A stretch of DNA of 64,000 nucleotides from NCBI GenBank assembly GCA_027488935.1, contig JAIYAP010000002.1:38378-102377 (forward strand). Direction: 5' to 3'. The position numbers were made by a program, and so were the translations under genes. The stretch comes from Saprospiraceae bacterium. Its GTDB lineage: Bacteria; Bacteroidota; Bacteroidia; Chitinophagales; Saprospiraceae. Of this stretch, positions 35,484 through 43,397 are shown piece by piece. Under the pieces are notes generated by a model that did not search any database, was not told where the DNA came from, and saw only the letters and a program-made list of their open reading frames with translations. Each line of letters opens with the position of its first letter. Positions within the stretch are counted from its first letter, which is position 1.

Positions 35484-36143
35484 CTACCAATCTTTTTTCA
35501 CCTTAGAAGGTCGTGTAGCGGGCGCGAGTGCCCGGTACTCCAGGGCATTTTGTGCTTCTTGCTGTTGTACGCTGTTGGCCAGCATTTGGCGCGCGGCCTC
35601 CGCAGTTAAAGGCAGGGCTTGTTTGCCTTTTTTTCTGCTTGGGTCTGCCTGATCTAGGTAGTCTTTCCGAGGCCTTTCTACGGGCGGCGGCGGAGGAGGA
35701 GGGGGTGGCTGCGGGGGCGGTTCTTGCAAATCCTGCTTTATATTTTTGGCAATTTGCAGGTTTTTCTTGGCATCGGAGGCGTTGGGCACCAAACGGAGGC
35801 TTTTTTCATAAGCCTCTATGGCTTCATCATATTGACCTAATTGCAACAGCGCATTGCCCAGGTTATACAGCGCATTGGCGCGATCGGGTATTTGGGCCTG
35901 ACCTTGTGCCGCACTTTTGAACAGCAACATGGCATCGTTGAAATTGCCCTGGCGGTAAGCAGCATTCCCTGCATTAAACGTTGCGGTGGCGCCTCCTGCT
36001 TTGCGGTAGGCCAATTCGGCTTTGCCAAAGGCATTTTGATCATATAGTTTTTCGGCCTTGCGCATTTCCAGGTGCGTTTGGGCAGACAGGGTGCTTACAG
36101 CGGTGAAAAACACAAAACATCGGATAAAACAACTTTTTTTCAT
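35484..36143 (-). CDS. TPR protein of the Bat (aerotolerance) type, BatC-like
   Basis: A 219-residue protein with a signal peptide (1-20), TPR units (about 25-130, ALYNLGNALLQLGQYDEAIEAYEKSL), a proline run (PPPQPPPPPPPPP, about 140-155) and a charged C-terminus. The start is the ATG at 36143 (MKKSCFIRCF), not the frame start at 36182. It lies 4 bases after the VWA gene on the same strand, as BatC follows BatB in Bacteroidota Bat operons, where these proteins form a membrane complex linked to stress tolerance. The polyproline linker is longer than usual to my knowledge. Confidence 0.85.
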   Translation of the reverse strand: MKKSCFIRCFVFFTAVSTLSAQTHLEMRKAEKLYDQNAFGKAELAYRKAGGATATFNAGNAAYRQGNFNDAMLLFKSAAQGQAQIPDRANALYNLGNALLQLGQYDEAIEAYEKSLRLVPNASDAKKNLQIAKNIKQDLQEPPPQPPPPPPPPPVERPRKDYLDQADPSRKKGKQALPLTAEAARQMLANSVQQQEAQNALEYRALAPATRPSKVKKDW

Positions 36144-36147
36144 CGAA

Positions 36148-37134
36148 TTATACCTTTTTGCGCCACCAAAGCAGCTGTTCAACCATCAATAAAAGCAAAA
36201 TTGGGAGCAACAGCCATTGATAATAGCTTACATAAATGGTGCGTGTTTTTTCTTTTACTACTGTTTTGGCCAACTGGGCAATTTCTGTCTGAATGCCGCG
36301 AATAGCCGATGCGCCTTCACTCAACCGAAACGATTTGCCGCCACCTGCTTTGGCCAGGGACTGTAAGAACGGTTCGTTGGAGGCCGTTCGAATCAATTGT
36401 CCAGTGTAATCTTTTCGAAAACCGCCCGTTTCAGCCGGAATCGTAGCGCCACTGGGCGTACCAACTTGTACGGTAAACAATTTCATACCATCCGCCGCCG
36501 CTTGTGTTGCAGCTTCCATGGCGGCGGCTTCGTGGTTTTCGCCGTCGCTGATCAGAATCATCGCATGTCCACCCCCATCAGTTTTGGTAAACATGCGACT
36601 ACCGAGTTCAAGCGCCGATTTAATGTCCGTGCCTTGGTCGGTGATAAAATTGGGTTGGGCGGTTTGCACAAACATAAGCATCGATTCGTAATCGGAACTC
36701 ATGGGCGTTTGCGGAAAGGCGGCACCAGCAAAAAATAGCAAGCCCATCCGCTCCCCATCCAGGGCTTTGATCAAATTGGTGGTAAATTCCTTGGTTTGTT
36801 TTAATCGACTGCCTTGCACATCCGCAGCCAACATACTGTTCGAAATATCAAGGGCAAGCAGGATATCCGAACTGGCGCGTTCGGGCGGCGCAACCTCCAC
36901 TGCTTTTTGTGGATTGGCCAAAGCCATCACTAAAAACGCCAGAGAGCACGCAAAAAGGCTATTTTTTATCCAAAAACGCGGTGCAGAGAACCCCATGAGC
37001 AAGCGTTGTTCGAGGGCGGGCGAACCCAGGCGACGCAAGGTGCGTGTGCGCCAACGCCAATACATCCACAAAAGGACGGCCTGGAACAACAGGATCCACA
37101 ATAATTGTAACAGGTCAGGATTTTCGAATCGCAT
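36148..37134 (-). CDS. VWA-domain membrane protein, BatA/BatB-like
   Basis: A 328-residue protein with two N-terminal membrane helices (about 8-27 and 55-75), a von Willebrand A domain (about 88-290) with an intact MIDAS motif DISNS (96-100), GTDIKSALELG and ILISDGENHE, and a C-terminal membrane helix (about 305-322). This arrangement is that of Bat operon proteins. The upstream neighbour is metF rather than a second VWA gene or moxR, and no BatD follows the TPR gene, so only a two-gene part of the operon is present here. Confidence 0.92.
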   Translation of the reverse strand: MRFENPDLLQLLWILLFQAVLLWMYWRWRTRTLRRLGSPALEQRLLMGFSAPRFWIKNSLFACSLAFLVMALANPQKAVEVAPPERASSDILLALDISNSMLAADVQGSRLKQTKEFTTNLIKALDGERMGLLFFAGAAFPQTPMSSDYESMLMFVQTAQPNFITDQGTDIKSALELGSRMFTKTDGGGHAMILISDGENHEAAAMEAATQAAADGMKLFTVQVGTPSGATIPAETGGFRKDYTGQLIRTASNEPFLQSLAKAGGGKSFRLSEGASAIRGIQTEIAQLAKTVVKEKTRTIYVSYYQWLLLPILLLLMVEQLLWWRKKV

Positions 37135-37190
37135 AAGGGATGAAACGACAGAAGTGCGGTAAAATTGGATTAAAACACGTTAAGTGCCTT

Positions 37191-38147
37191 TTAAATCACA
37201 GCTTCGGCAATGGCTTTGCTGGTTAACACATCGCCCATGGTGTAGTAGTGCAAGCAAGGCACCCCCGCCGCTTTGAGCTCCAGGGATTGTTGTATGCACC
37301 ATTCAATACCAATTTGGCGCACAGCCGCATCATCTTCTGCTTTCATGACCTCCTTAACAAGGTCTTCTGGAAAATTGATGAAGAATTTGCGCGGAATCGA
37401 ACTCAACTGGTATTTTTTGGTAAGCGGCTTTAATCCGGGTACAATGGGTACATGGATGCCCGCCTGCTTGCAAGCCGCTACATAATTGAAATAGTGGCTG
37501 TTATCGAAAAACATTTGAGTGACGATATATTCTGCGCCTGCATCCACTTTGTCTTTGGTGTATTGCAAATCGCTGTTCAAATTGGGCGCTTCAAAGTGTT
37601 TTTCCGGGTAGCCCGCAATACCGATACAAAAATCGGTTTTTTCCCCGTTGAGGATATTGGGATCGAGGTAGCGGCCCTGATTCATATCGGCAATTTGATG
37701 CACCAGGTCGAGGGCGTATTTATGTCCGTGTTCTTCGGGCATAAACTTGTCTTCAAACTGACGCGCATCGCCGCGCAAGGCAAGCACATTGTTGATGCCC
37801 AAAAAATTCAGGTCAATGAGTGCATTTTCCGTTTCTTCGGCCGAAAATCCACCACAAATCAGGTGCGGCACGGCATCTACGCCGTAACGGTGCATGAGTG
37901 CTGCGCAAATACCCACGGTGCCCGGACGTTTGCGAATGGCCGTTTTTTCATAATATCCCGAAGGACGTTTGTTATAGATAAATTCTTCGCGGTGGTAGGT
38001 TACATCAATAAACGGCGGCTTGAATTCCATCAAACCATCGAGGGTTTTAAAAATCGATTGCATGCTGCCGCCTTTCAGGGGAGGTAATACTTCGAAGGAA
38101 ACCAGGGTATTTTTATTCGCCGTTTTAAAATGGTCGGTAACTTTCAT
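37191..38147 (-). CDS. metF: Methylenetetrahydrofolate reductase
   Basis: A 318-residue flavoprotein that reduces 5,10-methylenetetrahydrofolate to the 5-methyl form for methionine synthesis. The start is the ATG at 38147 (MKVTDHFKTAN), placing SFEVLPP near residue 17; the frame to 38201 is leader. Other family blocks are FIDVTYH, VPHLICGGFS, ALRGDA, CIGIAGYPEKH and YIVTQMFFDN. A probable terminator hairpin lies between it and the upstream membrane protein gene, so it is likely a separate unit. Confidence 0.97.
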   Translation of the reverse strand: MKVTDHFKTANKNTLVSFEVLPPLKGGSMQSIFKTLDGLMEFKPPFIDVTYHREEFIYNKRPSGYYEKTAIRKRPGTVGICAALMHRYGVDAVPHLICGGFSAEETENALIDLNFLGINNVLALRGDARQFEDKFMPEEHGHKYALDLVHQIADMNQGRYLDPNILNGEKTDFCIGIAGYPEKHFEAPNLNSDLQYTKDKVDAGAEYIVTQMFFDNSHYFNYVAACKQAGIHVPIVPGLKPLTKKYQLSSIPRKFFINFPEDLVKEVMKAEDDAAVRQIGIEWCIQQSLELKAAGVPCLHYYTMGDVLTSKAIAEAVI

Positions 38148-38184
38148 AAACGTGTGCCAGGATTGATAATAATTGAATGAATGG

Positions 38185-38221
38185 AGGCGAAAAACGGGCA
38201 TTTAATGCCGGTTTTTCGCCT
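38185..38221 (-). terminator. Hairpin between the TMTC-like gene and metF
   Basis: A 17-bp stem with one mismatch (38185-38201 with 38205-38221) and a 3-base loop, 39 bases after the stop of the TMTC-like gene. No T run follows, so it may be a weak terminator. Confidence 0.65.
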
Positions 38222-38260
38222 ATGCGCGTATCAGCCACGAACACAAACCAATTTTTTAAC

Positions 38261-40252
38261 TTATTGTTGCGCCTCGAAGCGGGCCTTCATTTCAGCAGCC
38301 TTGGCTTCATTGCCGGTGGTACGGTAAATTTCAGACATGGCCTGTAAAATGCGGGGATCTTCCGTTTGCCGGTTCAGGCCAAATTCCAGGAAATGTAAAG
38401 CGGTCGTCGGATCTTGCTTTTCTTTCCAATAAAATTCATAACCAATTCTATGACAAAAGGATACATATTTATCAGAATTTGAGCCATCCAGGTATTTCAT
38501 GTATTGATCCAGGAAATCGCGGAAATTGGTGTTGTATGGGATCTTATTTGCAATGAATTCAATTTCGTGGAAAAACTTGTCCAACTGCCGATCCTGTTCG
38601 AATTGGGCTGCAGCCACTGCCGAGCGCATCACAAGGGCAGACGCGTAGTTGGGATTGATTTCCAGGGCCCGCTTGAGGTGGTAGTCCATGGTATCAATCA
38701 GCGCTTTTTTCACCATATTATCCTTTTCCTTCAAAAAACGATCGGTGTACAGCGAGGTCACATAAAAGGAATGTGCCCTTGCGCTGTTGGCAGATACATT
38801 CACGGCTGCGATATTGAGCGACATCGCGTCTTTCCAGTCTGGAACCCGCTTTATGGTGATCCCGGCAAAAATACCACAAATTGAAAGCACCGCGATAGCC
38901 CCGATAAAGTTGAAGTTTTGCCGCGTTTCTTTGATCCAATCGGGCAATTTATAGGCAAAAAACCAACCAAATGCCAGGCAAAATGCGATGGAAGGCATGT
39001 AGGCAAAACGTTCGTTCATGAAGGAACCCACCGAAACAAAAATATTGGATACAATGCTGAGGGTTGCAATCCAGCACAAAATGCTGTAGGCCATCACGCG
39101 TTTTTTCCCAATATTGAGCACCGCCCAAACACCCATGCCCAAATATAAAACCAGGGAAGCGATGGCGCGCCAATCGGTCCAACCCACTTTTGGTACATGG
39201 TACGGATAATAATCATGCGTGAGCGGATACGGAACAAACAGCAACTTAATGTACCAGCCCAGGGTCAGGAAAATGGTGGCCAATTTTTGACCCAAGCTCA
39301 TGTCCAAAAACGGATCATTCATTAAATCGGTCACCGCTTTACCATGGTCGAGCATAAAGCCGAGTGCGTTGAAGCGCACCAATACAAATATTACAACGGC
39401 AATAAACAGCGGAATGGTTGCTGCACCGATGCGGGAAAGTGGCACGCTGGTGAAGGCCCAAACCGTGAGAGGGACTACAAACAGGAAGGTGAGTGCATTT
39501 TCTTTGGACAACATGCCCAATAACAAGCAAAACGCAGACAAAAACAGCCAGCCAATGCGGTTAGAATCGAAATATTTTAAGGTGGCATATACCGCCCCAA
39601 GGCAGCCCAAGAGGGCCAGGATTTCATCGCGGCCTTTGATATTGGCCACACATTCGGAGTGCAGCGGGTGCATAACAAACAACAAAGCTCCAAAAAATGC
39701 TACACTGGTGTACCAACGACCTGTTTCAGCCAATGGAAACAAACCCGCCAACACCCGGTAAAACAAAGCACCCGTCAAACCGTATAGCAGAATATTGATA
39801 AAATGGCTGATATGGGGTAAATTCGGGTTTTTCGCTCCCCAAATACCGATTTCGGCCGCAAATGTTGCCAATGAAAGTGGCCGGTAACGTCCACCTTCGA
39901 GCAAAAACAATTTCTTTTTATCCTGAAAATAGCCCATAAAGCTATCTGCTCCAAAAATATCACTCCAGCCAGCAAAGCCTTTTTGCACAAAAGCATTTTT
40001 CAAAACCACCATTTCATCGTCGAGGATGTACCCGTATTGAATGGATGCACCATACAAAACAAAGGCCAACAGGACCAGGATCAGGGAGGGTATCCAGTGG
40101 TTGCGCCAGTATCCTTTGGCAAAAGTTTGGGTGAGGGGCGCTGTTTTTACACGTGGTGGGCGCGCGGCTTTAACGGGTTGTTTGGCAACCTGTTTGGGGG
40201 TAGTAGCCGGTTTTGGCGTTTGTTTTGGATTGGATTTGCTCTTTGCAGCCAT
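38261..40252 (-). CDS. TMTC-like multi-pass membrane protein with C-terminal TPRs
   Basis: A 663-residue protein. The first 45 residues are Lys/Pro-rich and probably cytoplasmic. About ten membrane helices follow (52-455) with the loop motifs YILDDEMVVLKN, GGRYRPLSLATF and HPLHSECVANIKGRDEI, which recall TMTC and GT39-type mannosyltransferases. The C-terminal 200 residues are TPR-like helices (DYHLKRALEINPNYASAL). The eukaryotic relatives mannosylate cadherins; whether this one glycosylates secreted proteins such as the HYR and cohesin-bearing proteins nearby is speculation. No neighbouring sugar gene is present. Confidence 0.85.
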   Translation of the reverse strand: MAAKSKSNPKQTPKPATTPKQVAKQPVKAARPPRVKTAPLTQTFAKGYWRNHWIPSLILVLLAFVLYGASIQYGYILDDEMVVLKNAFVQKGFAGWSDIFGADSFMGYFQDKKKLFLLEGGRYRPLSLATFAAEIGIWGAKNPNLPHISHFINILLYGLTGALFYRVLAGLFPLAETGRWYTSVAFFGALLFVMHPLHSECVANIKGRDEILALLGCLGAVYATLKYFDSNRIGWLFLSAFCLLLGMLSKENALTFLFVVPLTVWAFTSVPLSRIGAATIPLFIAVVIFVLVRFNALGFMLDHGKAVTDLMNDPFLDMSLGQKLATIFLTLGWYIKLLFVPYPLTHDYYPYHVPKVGWTDWRAIASLVLYLGMGVWAVLNIGKKRVMAYSILCWIATLSIVSNIFVSVGSFMNERFAYMPSIAFCLAFGWFFAYKLPDWIKETRQNFNFIGAIAVLSICGIFAGITIKRVPDWKDAMSLNIAAVNVSANSARAHSFYVTSLYTDRFLKEKDNMVKKALIDTMDYHLKRALEINPNYASALVMRSAVAAAQFEQDRQLDKFFHEIEFIANKIPYNTNFRDFLDQYMKYLDGSNSDKYVSFCHRIGYEFYWKEKQDPTTALHFLEFGLNRQTEDPRILQAMSEIYRTTGNEAKAAEMKARFEAQQ

Positions 40253-40413
40253 GTTGCTTCATTTTCGAGCGGCAAATATCGCGTTTCTTGTTCGCAACAG
40301 GGTATTCTTTGGGGGATTGTTTTTCCATGGGTGGGGCCCGTGGTTAAAGGTGTTGCCTCGTTGGGTATTTTTTTATGGGATGATTGGGGGCCTGTTCGTT
40401 TGGTGCGTCAGGT

Positions 40414-40812
40414 TTACCAAATAATTTGCAAGCCTTCTGATTCGTACATTTTCATCATACCATCCTTGCTTAAAATGGTCATTTTTTGGGAAATTGCCAA
40501 CCAAATGAGCATTCGATCGAACGGATCGCTGTGATAATTTGCTTTCAGTTGATGGTACGTTGCACATAACCAGGGATCTATGGGAAGTATTTCAAGGTCT
40601 ATTCGTTTACAAACATCTATTAGTTCTTCGGGTGAAATTTGGTCCATCTGCAACTTTCCCAACCGATATTTCAAAGATATCTCCCAAAAAGTGATGGCAC
40701 TTACAACCATACGTTCCGATGGGTTTTCAATCAAGGATTTTACGGTATCAGATAATTTATCAGGTTCTGTTATTGCCCAGATAAGAGTGTGGGTATCCAA
40801 TAAATAGGTCAT
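40414..40812 (-). CDS. vapC: PIN-domain toxin (VapC family)
   Basis: A 132-residue PIN-domain ribonuclease. The acidic metal-binding set is present: Asp6 (LLDTHTLIW), Glu44 (TFWEISLK), Asp96/Asp99 (SDPFDRMLIW) and Asp117 (LSKDGMM). The start overlaps the stop of the antitoxin gene by 4 bases, the usual toxin-antitoxin coupling. It should cleave a specific RNA when free of the antitoxin. Confidence 0.93.
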   Translation of the reverse strand: MTYLLDTHTLIWAITEPDKLSDTVKSLIENPSERMVVSAITFWEISLKYRLGKLQMDQISPEELIDVCKRIDLEILPIDPWLCATYHQLKANYHSDPFDRMLIWLAISQKMTILSKDGMMKMYESEGLQIIW

Positions 40813-41045
40813 AGATCGAACAATTCGGATTCCGTCATTTTAAAATCATCCCGAAAAGAAATCTTTGCCTTGTTGGATAATAACCCAAGTTCCCGTTTTT
40901 TAAGGGCATCTGTGTTACGCGGTACCAAATAGGCAACGATTTCTTTTTTTTGGCCGTAAGCCAAGGCAATGGATTCACCTTCCCGAACCCAATCGAGTAT
41001 TTCGGATAGATTTGCCTTAAAATCACCAATCGTGTATGTGCGCAT
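40809..41045 (-). CDS. Phd/YefM-family antitoxin
   Basis: A 78-residue antitoxin. The N-terminal domain (1-45, YTIGDFKANLSEILDWVREGES) binds DNA as a dimer, and the acidic C-terminus (FRDDFKMTESELFDL) is the part expected to block the PIN toxin. It overlaps the toxin gene by 4 bases and has its own promoter with a direct repeat that may be its operator, so it probably represses its own operon. Confidence 0.92.
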   Translation of the reverse strand: MRTYTIGDFKANLSEILDWVREGESIALAYGQKKEIVAYLVPRNTDALKKRELGLLSNKAKISFRDDFKMTESELFDL

Positions 41046-41060
41046 GGGTAAGTTTTAGAA

Positions 41061-41092
41061 CAAAAGTACAAACATCTTGTCAAGTTGTCAAG
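41061..41092 (-). promoter_or_regulatory. Promoter and possible operator of the toxin-antitoxin operon
   Basis: On the minus strand, CTTG (41089-41092), a 20-base spacer and TACTTTTG (41061-41068), a full match to the Bacteroidota consensus, 16 bases before the antitoxin ATG. The 8-base unit acttgaca occurs twice in tandem across the upstream box and could be the antitoxin binding site. Confidence 0.8.
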
Positions 41093-41104
41093 TTTTTTCA
41101 GCCA

Positions 41105-43336
41105 TTATTTTAACACCAACATTTTTTTCATGCTACTCCCAAATACGGTTTCCACCTGATACAACAGGAGCGCCGTGTTATTGATGGGCAAATCGGCGCT
41201 GTTCAGGATGAATTGCTGGTAACCAGGTTGAAACTGCGCTTGTTGGGTGTAAAGGAGATTGCCTATTAAATCGAAAATTTTCAATTTAACCAGTATTGCT
41301 TCGGTTTGTGATGAAGTTTTGTAGGGTAAAAAAAAACCGATTTTAGTTTGCGATTCAAATGGATTGGGTTGATTTTGAAACAACGAAAAATCAAAATCCG
41401 CTGTTGTGCCTGCCGTTGGTCCATTAAATTGCAATCCGATTTCCATACGTTGATCCTGCTGGTAGGCTGCACTTGGCGTGATTTCATCAGACAAATACAG
41501 GAAATCACGGATATTACCGTCGGCCAGAGCGCGGAAAGTCAGTTCAAAGGCGCCCGTTTCAGTGCCATTATAAGATGTGGTGAGCGCATTTTCAAAAACA
41601 CCAAAATTGCCCAAATCCATGTCCCTGGAAAGCGGTTGGACATTCAGAATGCTCAGATTTTGAAAATGGAGGGTAAACTGATAGGCTTGTACGCGCTCAT
41701 GCGCGTTAAGGCGCAGGGTGAAGGTTTCGCCTGCTTTAACAGCGCGGTTTTCGGTAGATAGCATTAAAGTATGCCCATTGCGCGCCTCTGGTTCTATTGC
41801 CGACCCGTTTGTAATGGCACTTCCGTTCAAATCTCCAATTTTGATGGCTACAAAATCCTGAAAATTTGCCCATCCTAAAAAGTTTGGAAGCGTAATTTGC
41901 TCGTTGAAAGCAGCCTGAAACGGATTAAGCGGATTCGGAAAAACATAATTTTTTTCTACAAAACGCCAACTGGTGTTGTTTTGAAAAGCGGTGTCAATGC
42001 CTAAAATTAGTTTGCGCAGCTCTACAATGTCGAAAGAAGTTACGGAGTTGGATTTGTTAATATCGGCTGCAATGATTTTATACGGCGAGTTCAAGGCCTC
42101 TAATGCTAAAATATGTTTTGAAATAAGCACTAAATCGTAGGTTGATACGCCATTTGCTGGATTATCATTTTTGCTGGGTGTGATAACGACCTGGTTACCT
42201 CCCACGCCATATGCAACGTAACCGCCTCCAACACCTGTTTTAAAAAATTGCGAATAAGGCACCGAAATGAGGCCCGAACCCGCAATATGGATTGACACAT
42301 TTTCAACACCTTTATCTGCCTCCGTTGCAGACCTGCCACGCAAAGAGAGCGGTTGGCCGCATTCAGAATTTTGGTCTTTGACCGTGACATTCGTCGTACA
42401 AAAGCCTGCATTTCCAGCCTTGTCTCTCACCCAAAGTTCAAGGTCTCTGACGCCTAATTCAGGGCAAGTAAAGATTACATTTGTTTGGGGATTGCCGTTA
42501 GCCTCTAGTGGAAACCCAGTGCCCGTTCCGCTTTTACGCAGCCCAATCATCAATTTATTTTGGGGCGTACAGTTATCTGAAAGGGAGAGTAAAAAATCCG
42601 ATGCCCAAAGTTGTATTTTCCCGTTGCTGAAAATATTCACAGTAAAACCTGGCAAACATTGGATACTAGGCTTTCCGGTATCCTTTATGGTAAAATTGGA
42701 AGTACAGGTTTGTACGTTTCCGCAGGTATCTTCAATCGTCCAGACAATTTTATGCTTCCCGTGGGGCAATTGGGGCAAAAAATAGGCATTTGAATCGGCC
42801 TGGGTGTTCCAGCGCACTGCGGCCGTGCGGGTTTGGCCTGTTTGGGTAATTTGCAGGGCAAAACCGTATTTCTGGTTGCTGGCTACCTGGCGTTCATCAA
42901 ATTGGCGCGGGGTGCCACCTGTAAAGTTGGGATTGGTTGCATTACCAAACAGCACCTTGTTCCAGCCCAATCCAGCGCTGCCGAGGTTAGCACTGTTGAT
43001 GACCGTTTCAAGGGTGTCATTTTGGTCCAAATCCAGGAATAACTGGTATTGAATTTTTGTAGCAGCCCCCAGGCAGGAACCCGTGATATCGAGTGCTAAG
43101 GTTGCCCGTTCTTCGCATAGATCATGCGAACTTATCGTGGGGTCCCAATAGTAGGTTTCATTCCAGTAAAAAAAATTATTGTCGAAACTGTCCCCGATAA
43201 CGAATGACGCTGGTTGGCAATTCAGGACCAGGCTGTCAGGGGCATTAACGGGCGGCTGGCAGTATACCACGCTTTGAAAAGCGTATAAAAATGAAAAACA
43301 AAAAAGTAAAATGCTTGGGATAGACGCCTTATTCAT
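41105..43336 (-). CDS. T9SS surface protein with HYR-like, dockerin-like and cohesin-like modules
   Basis: A 743-residue secreted protein. After the signal peptide (1-26) comes a module (about 40-330) with HDLCEERATLAL, QYQLFLDLDQNDTLETVI and LPHGKHKIVWTIEDTCGN, then an HYR-like part (KPSIQC). Residues 387-450 form a dockerin-like pair of calcium loops (DNPANGVSTYDLVLISKHIL and DINKSNSVTSFDIVELRKLI). Residues 525-615 read as a cohesin-like beta domain (KAGETFTLRLNAHERVQAYQ), and 655-743 as a T9SS sorting domain (QNQPNPFESQTKIGFFLP). It is a close paralogue of the next gene and of the last 700 residues of the giant at 45925. The function is unknown; adhesion or surface assembly is likely. Confidence 0.9.
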   Translation of the reverse strand: MNKASIPSILLFCFSFLYAFQSVVYCQPPVNAPDSLVLNCQPASFVIGDSFDNNFFYWNETYYWDPTISSHDLCEERATLALDITGSCLGAATKIQYQLFLDLDQNDTLETVINSANLGSAGLGWNKVLFGNATNPNFTGGTPRQFDERQVASNQKYGFALQITQTGQTRTAAVRWNTQADSNAYFLPQLPHGKHKIVWTIEDTCGNVQTCTSNFTIKDTGKPSIQCLPGFTVNIFSNGKIQLWASDFLLSLSDNCTPQNKLMIGLRKSGTGTGFPLEANGNPQTNVIFTCPELGVRDLELWVRDKAGNAGFCTTNVTVKDQNSECGQPLSLRGRSATEADKGVENVSIHIAGSGLISVPYSQFFKTGVGGGYVAYGVGGNQVVITPSKNDNPANGVSTYDLVLISKHILALEALNSPYKIIAADINKSNSVTSFDIVELRKLILGIDTAFQNNTSWRFVEKNYVFPNPLNPFQAAFNEQITLPNFLGWANFQDFVAIKIGDLNGSAITNGSAIEPEARNGHTLMLSTENRAVKAGETFTLRLNAHERVQAYQFTLHFQNLSILNVQPLSRDMDLGNFGVFENALTTSYNGTETGAFELTFRALADGNIRDFLYLSDEITPSAAYQQDQRMEIGLQFNGPTAGTTADFDFSLFQNQPNPFESQTKIGFFLPYKTSSQTEAILVKLKIFDLIGNLLYTQQAQFQPGYQQFILNSADLPINNTALLLYQVETVFGSSMKKMLVLK

Positions 43337-43397
43337 GATTCAAAACATTTAATATTAATCGATTTTTAGATTTAAAGGGTTGCTTAAAGCAGCGAAA

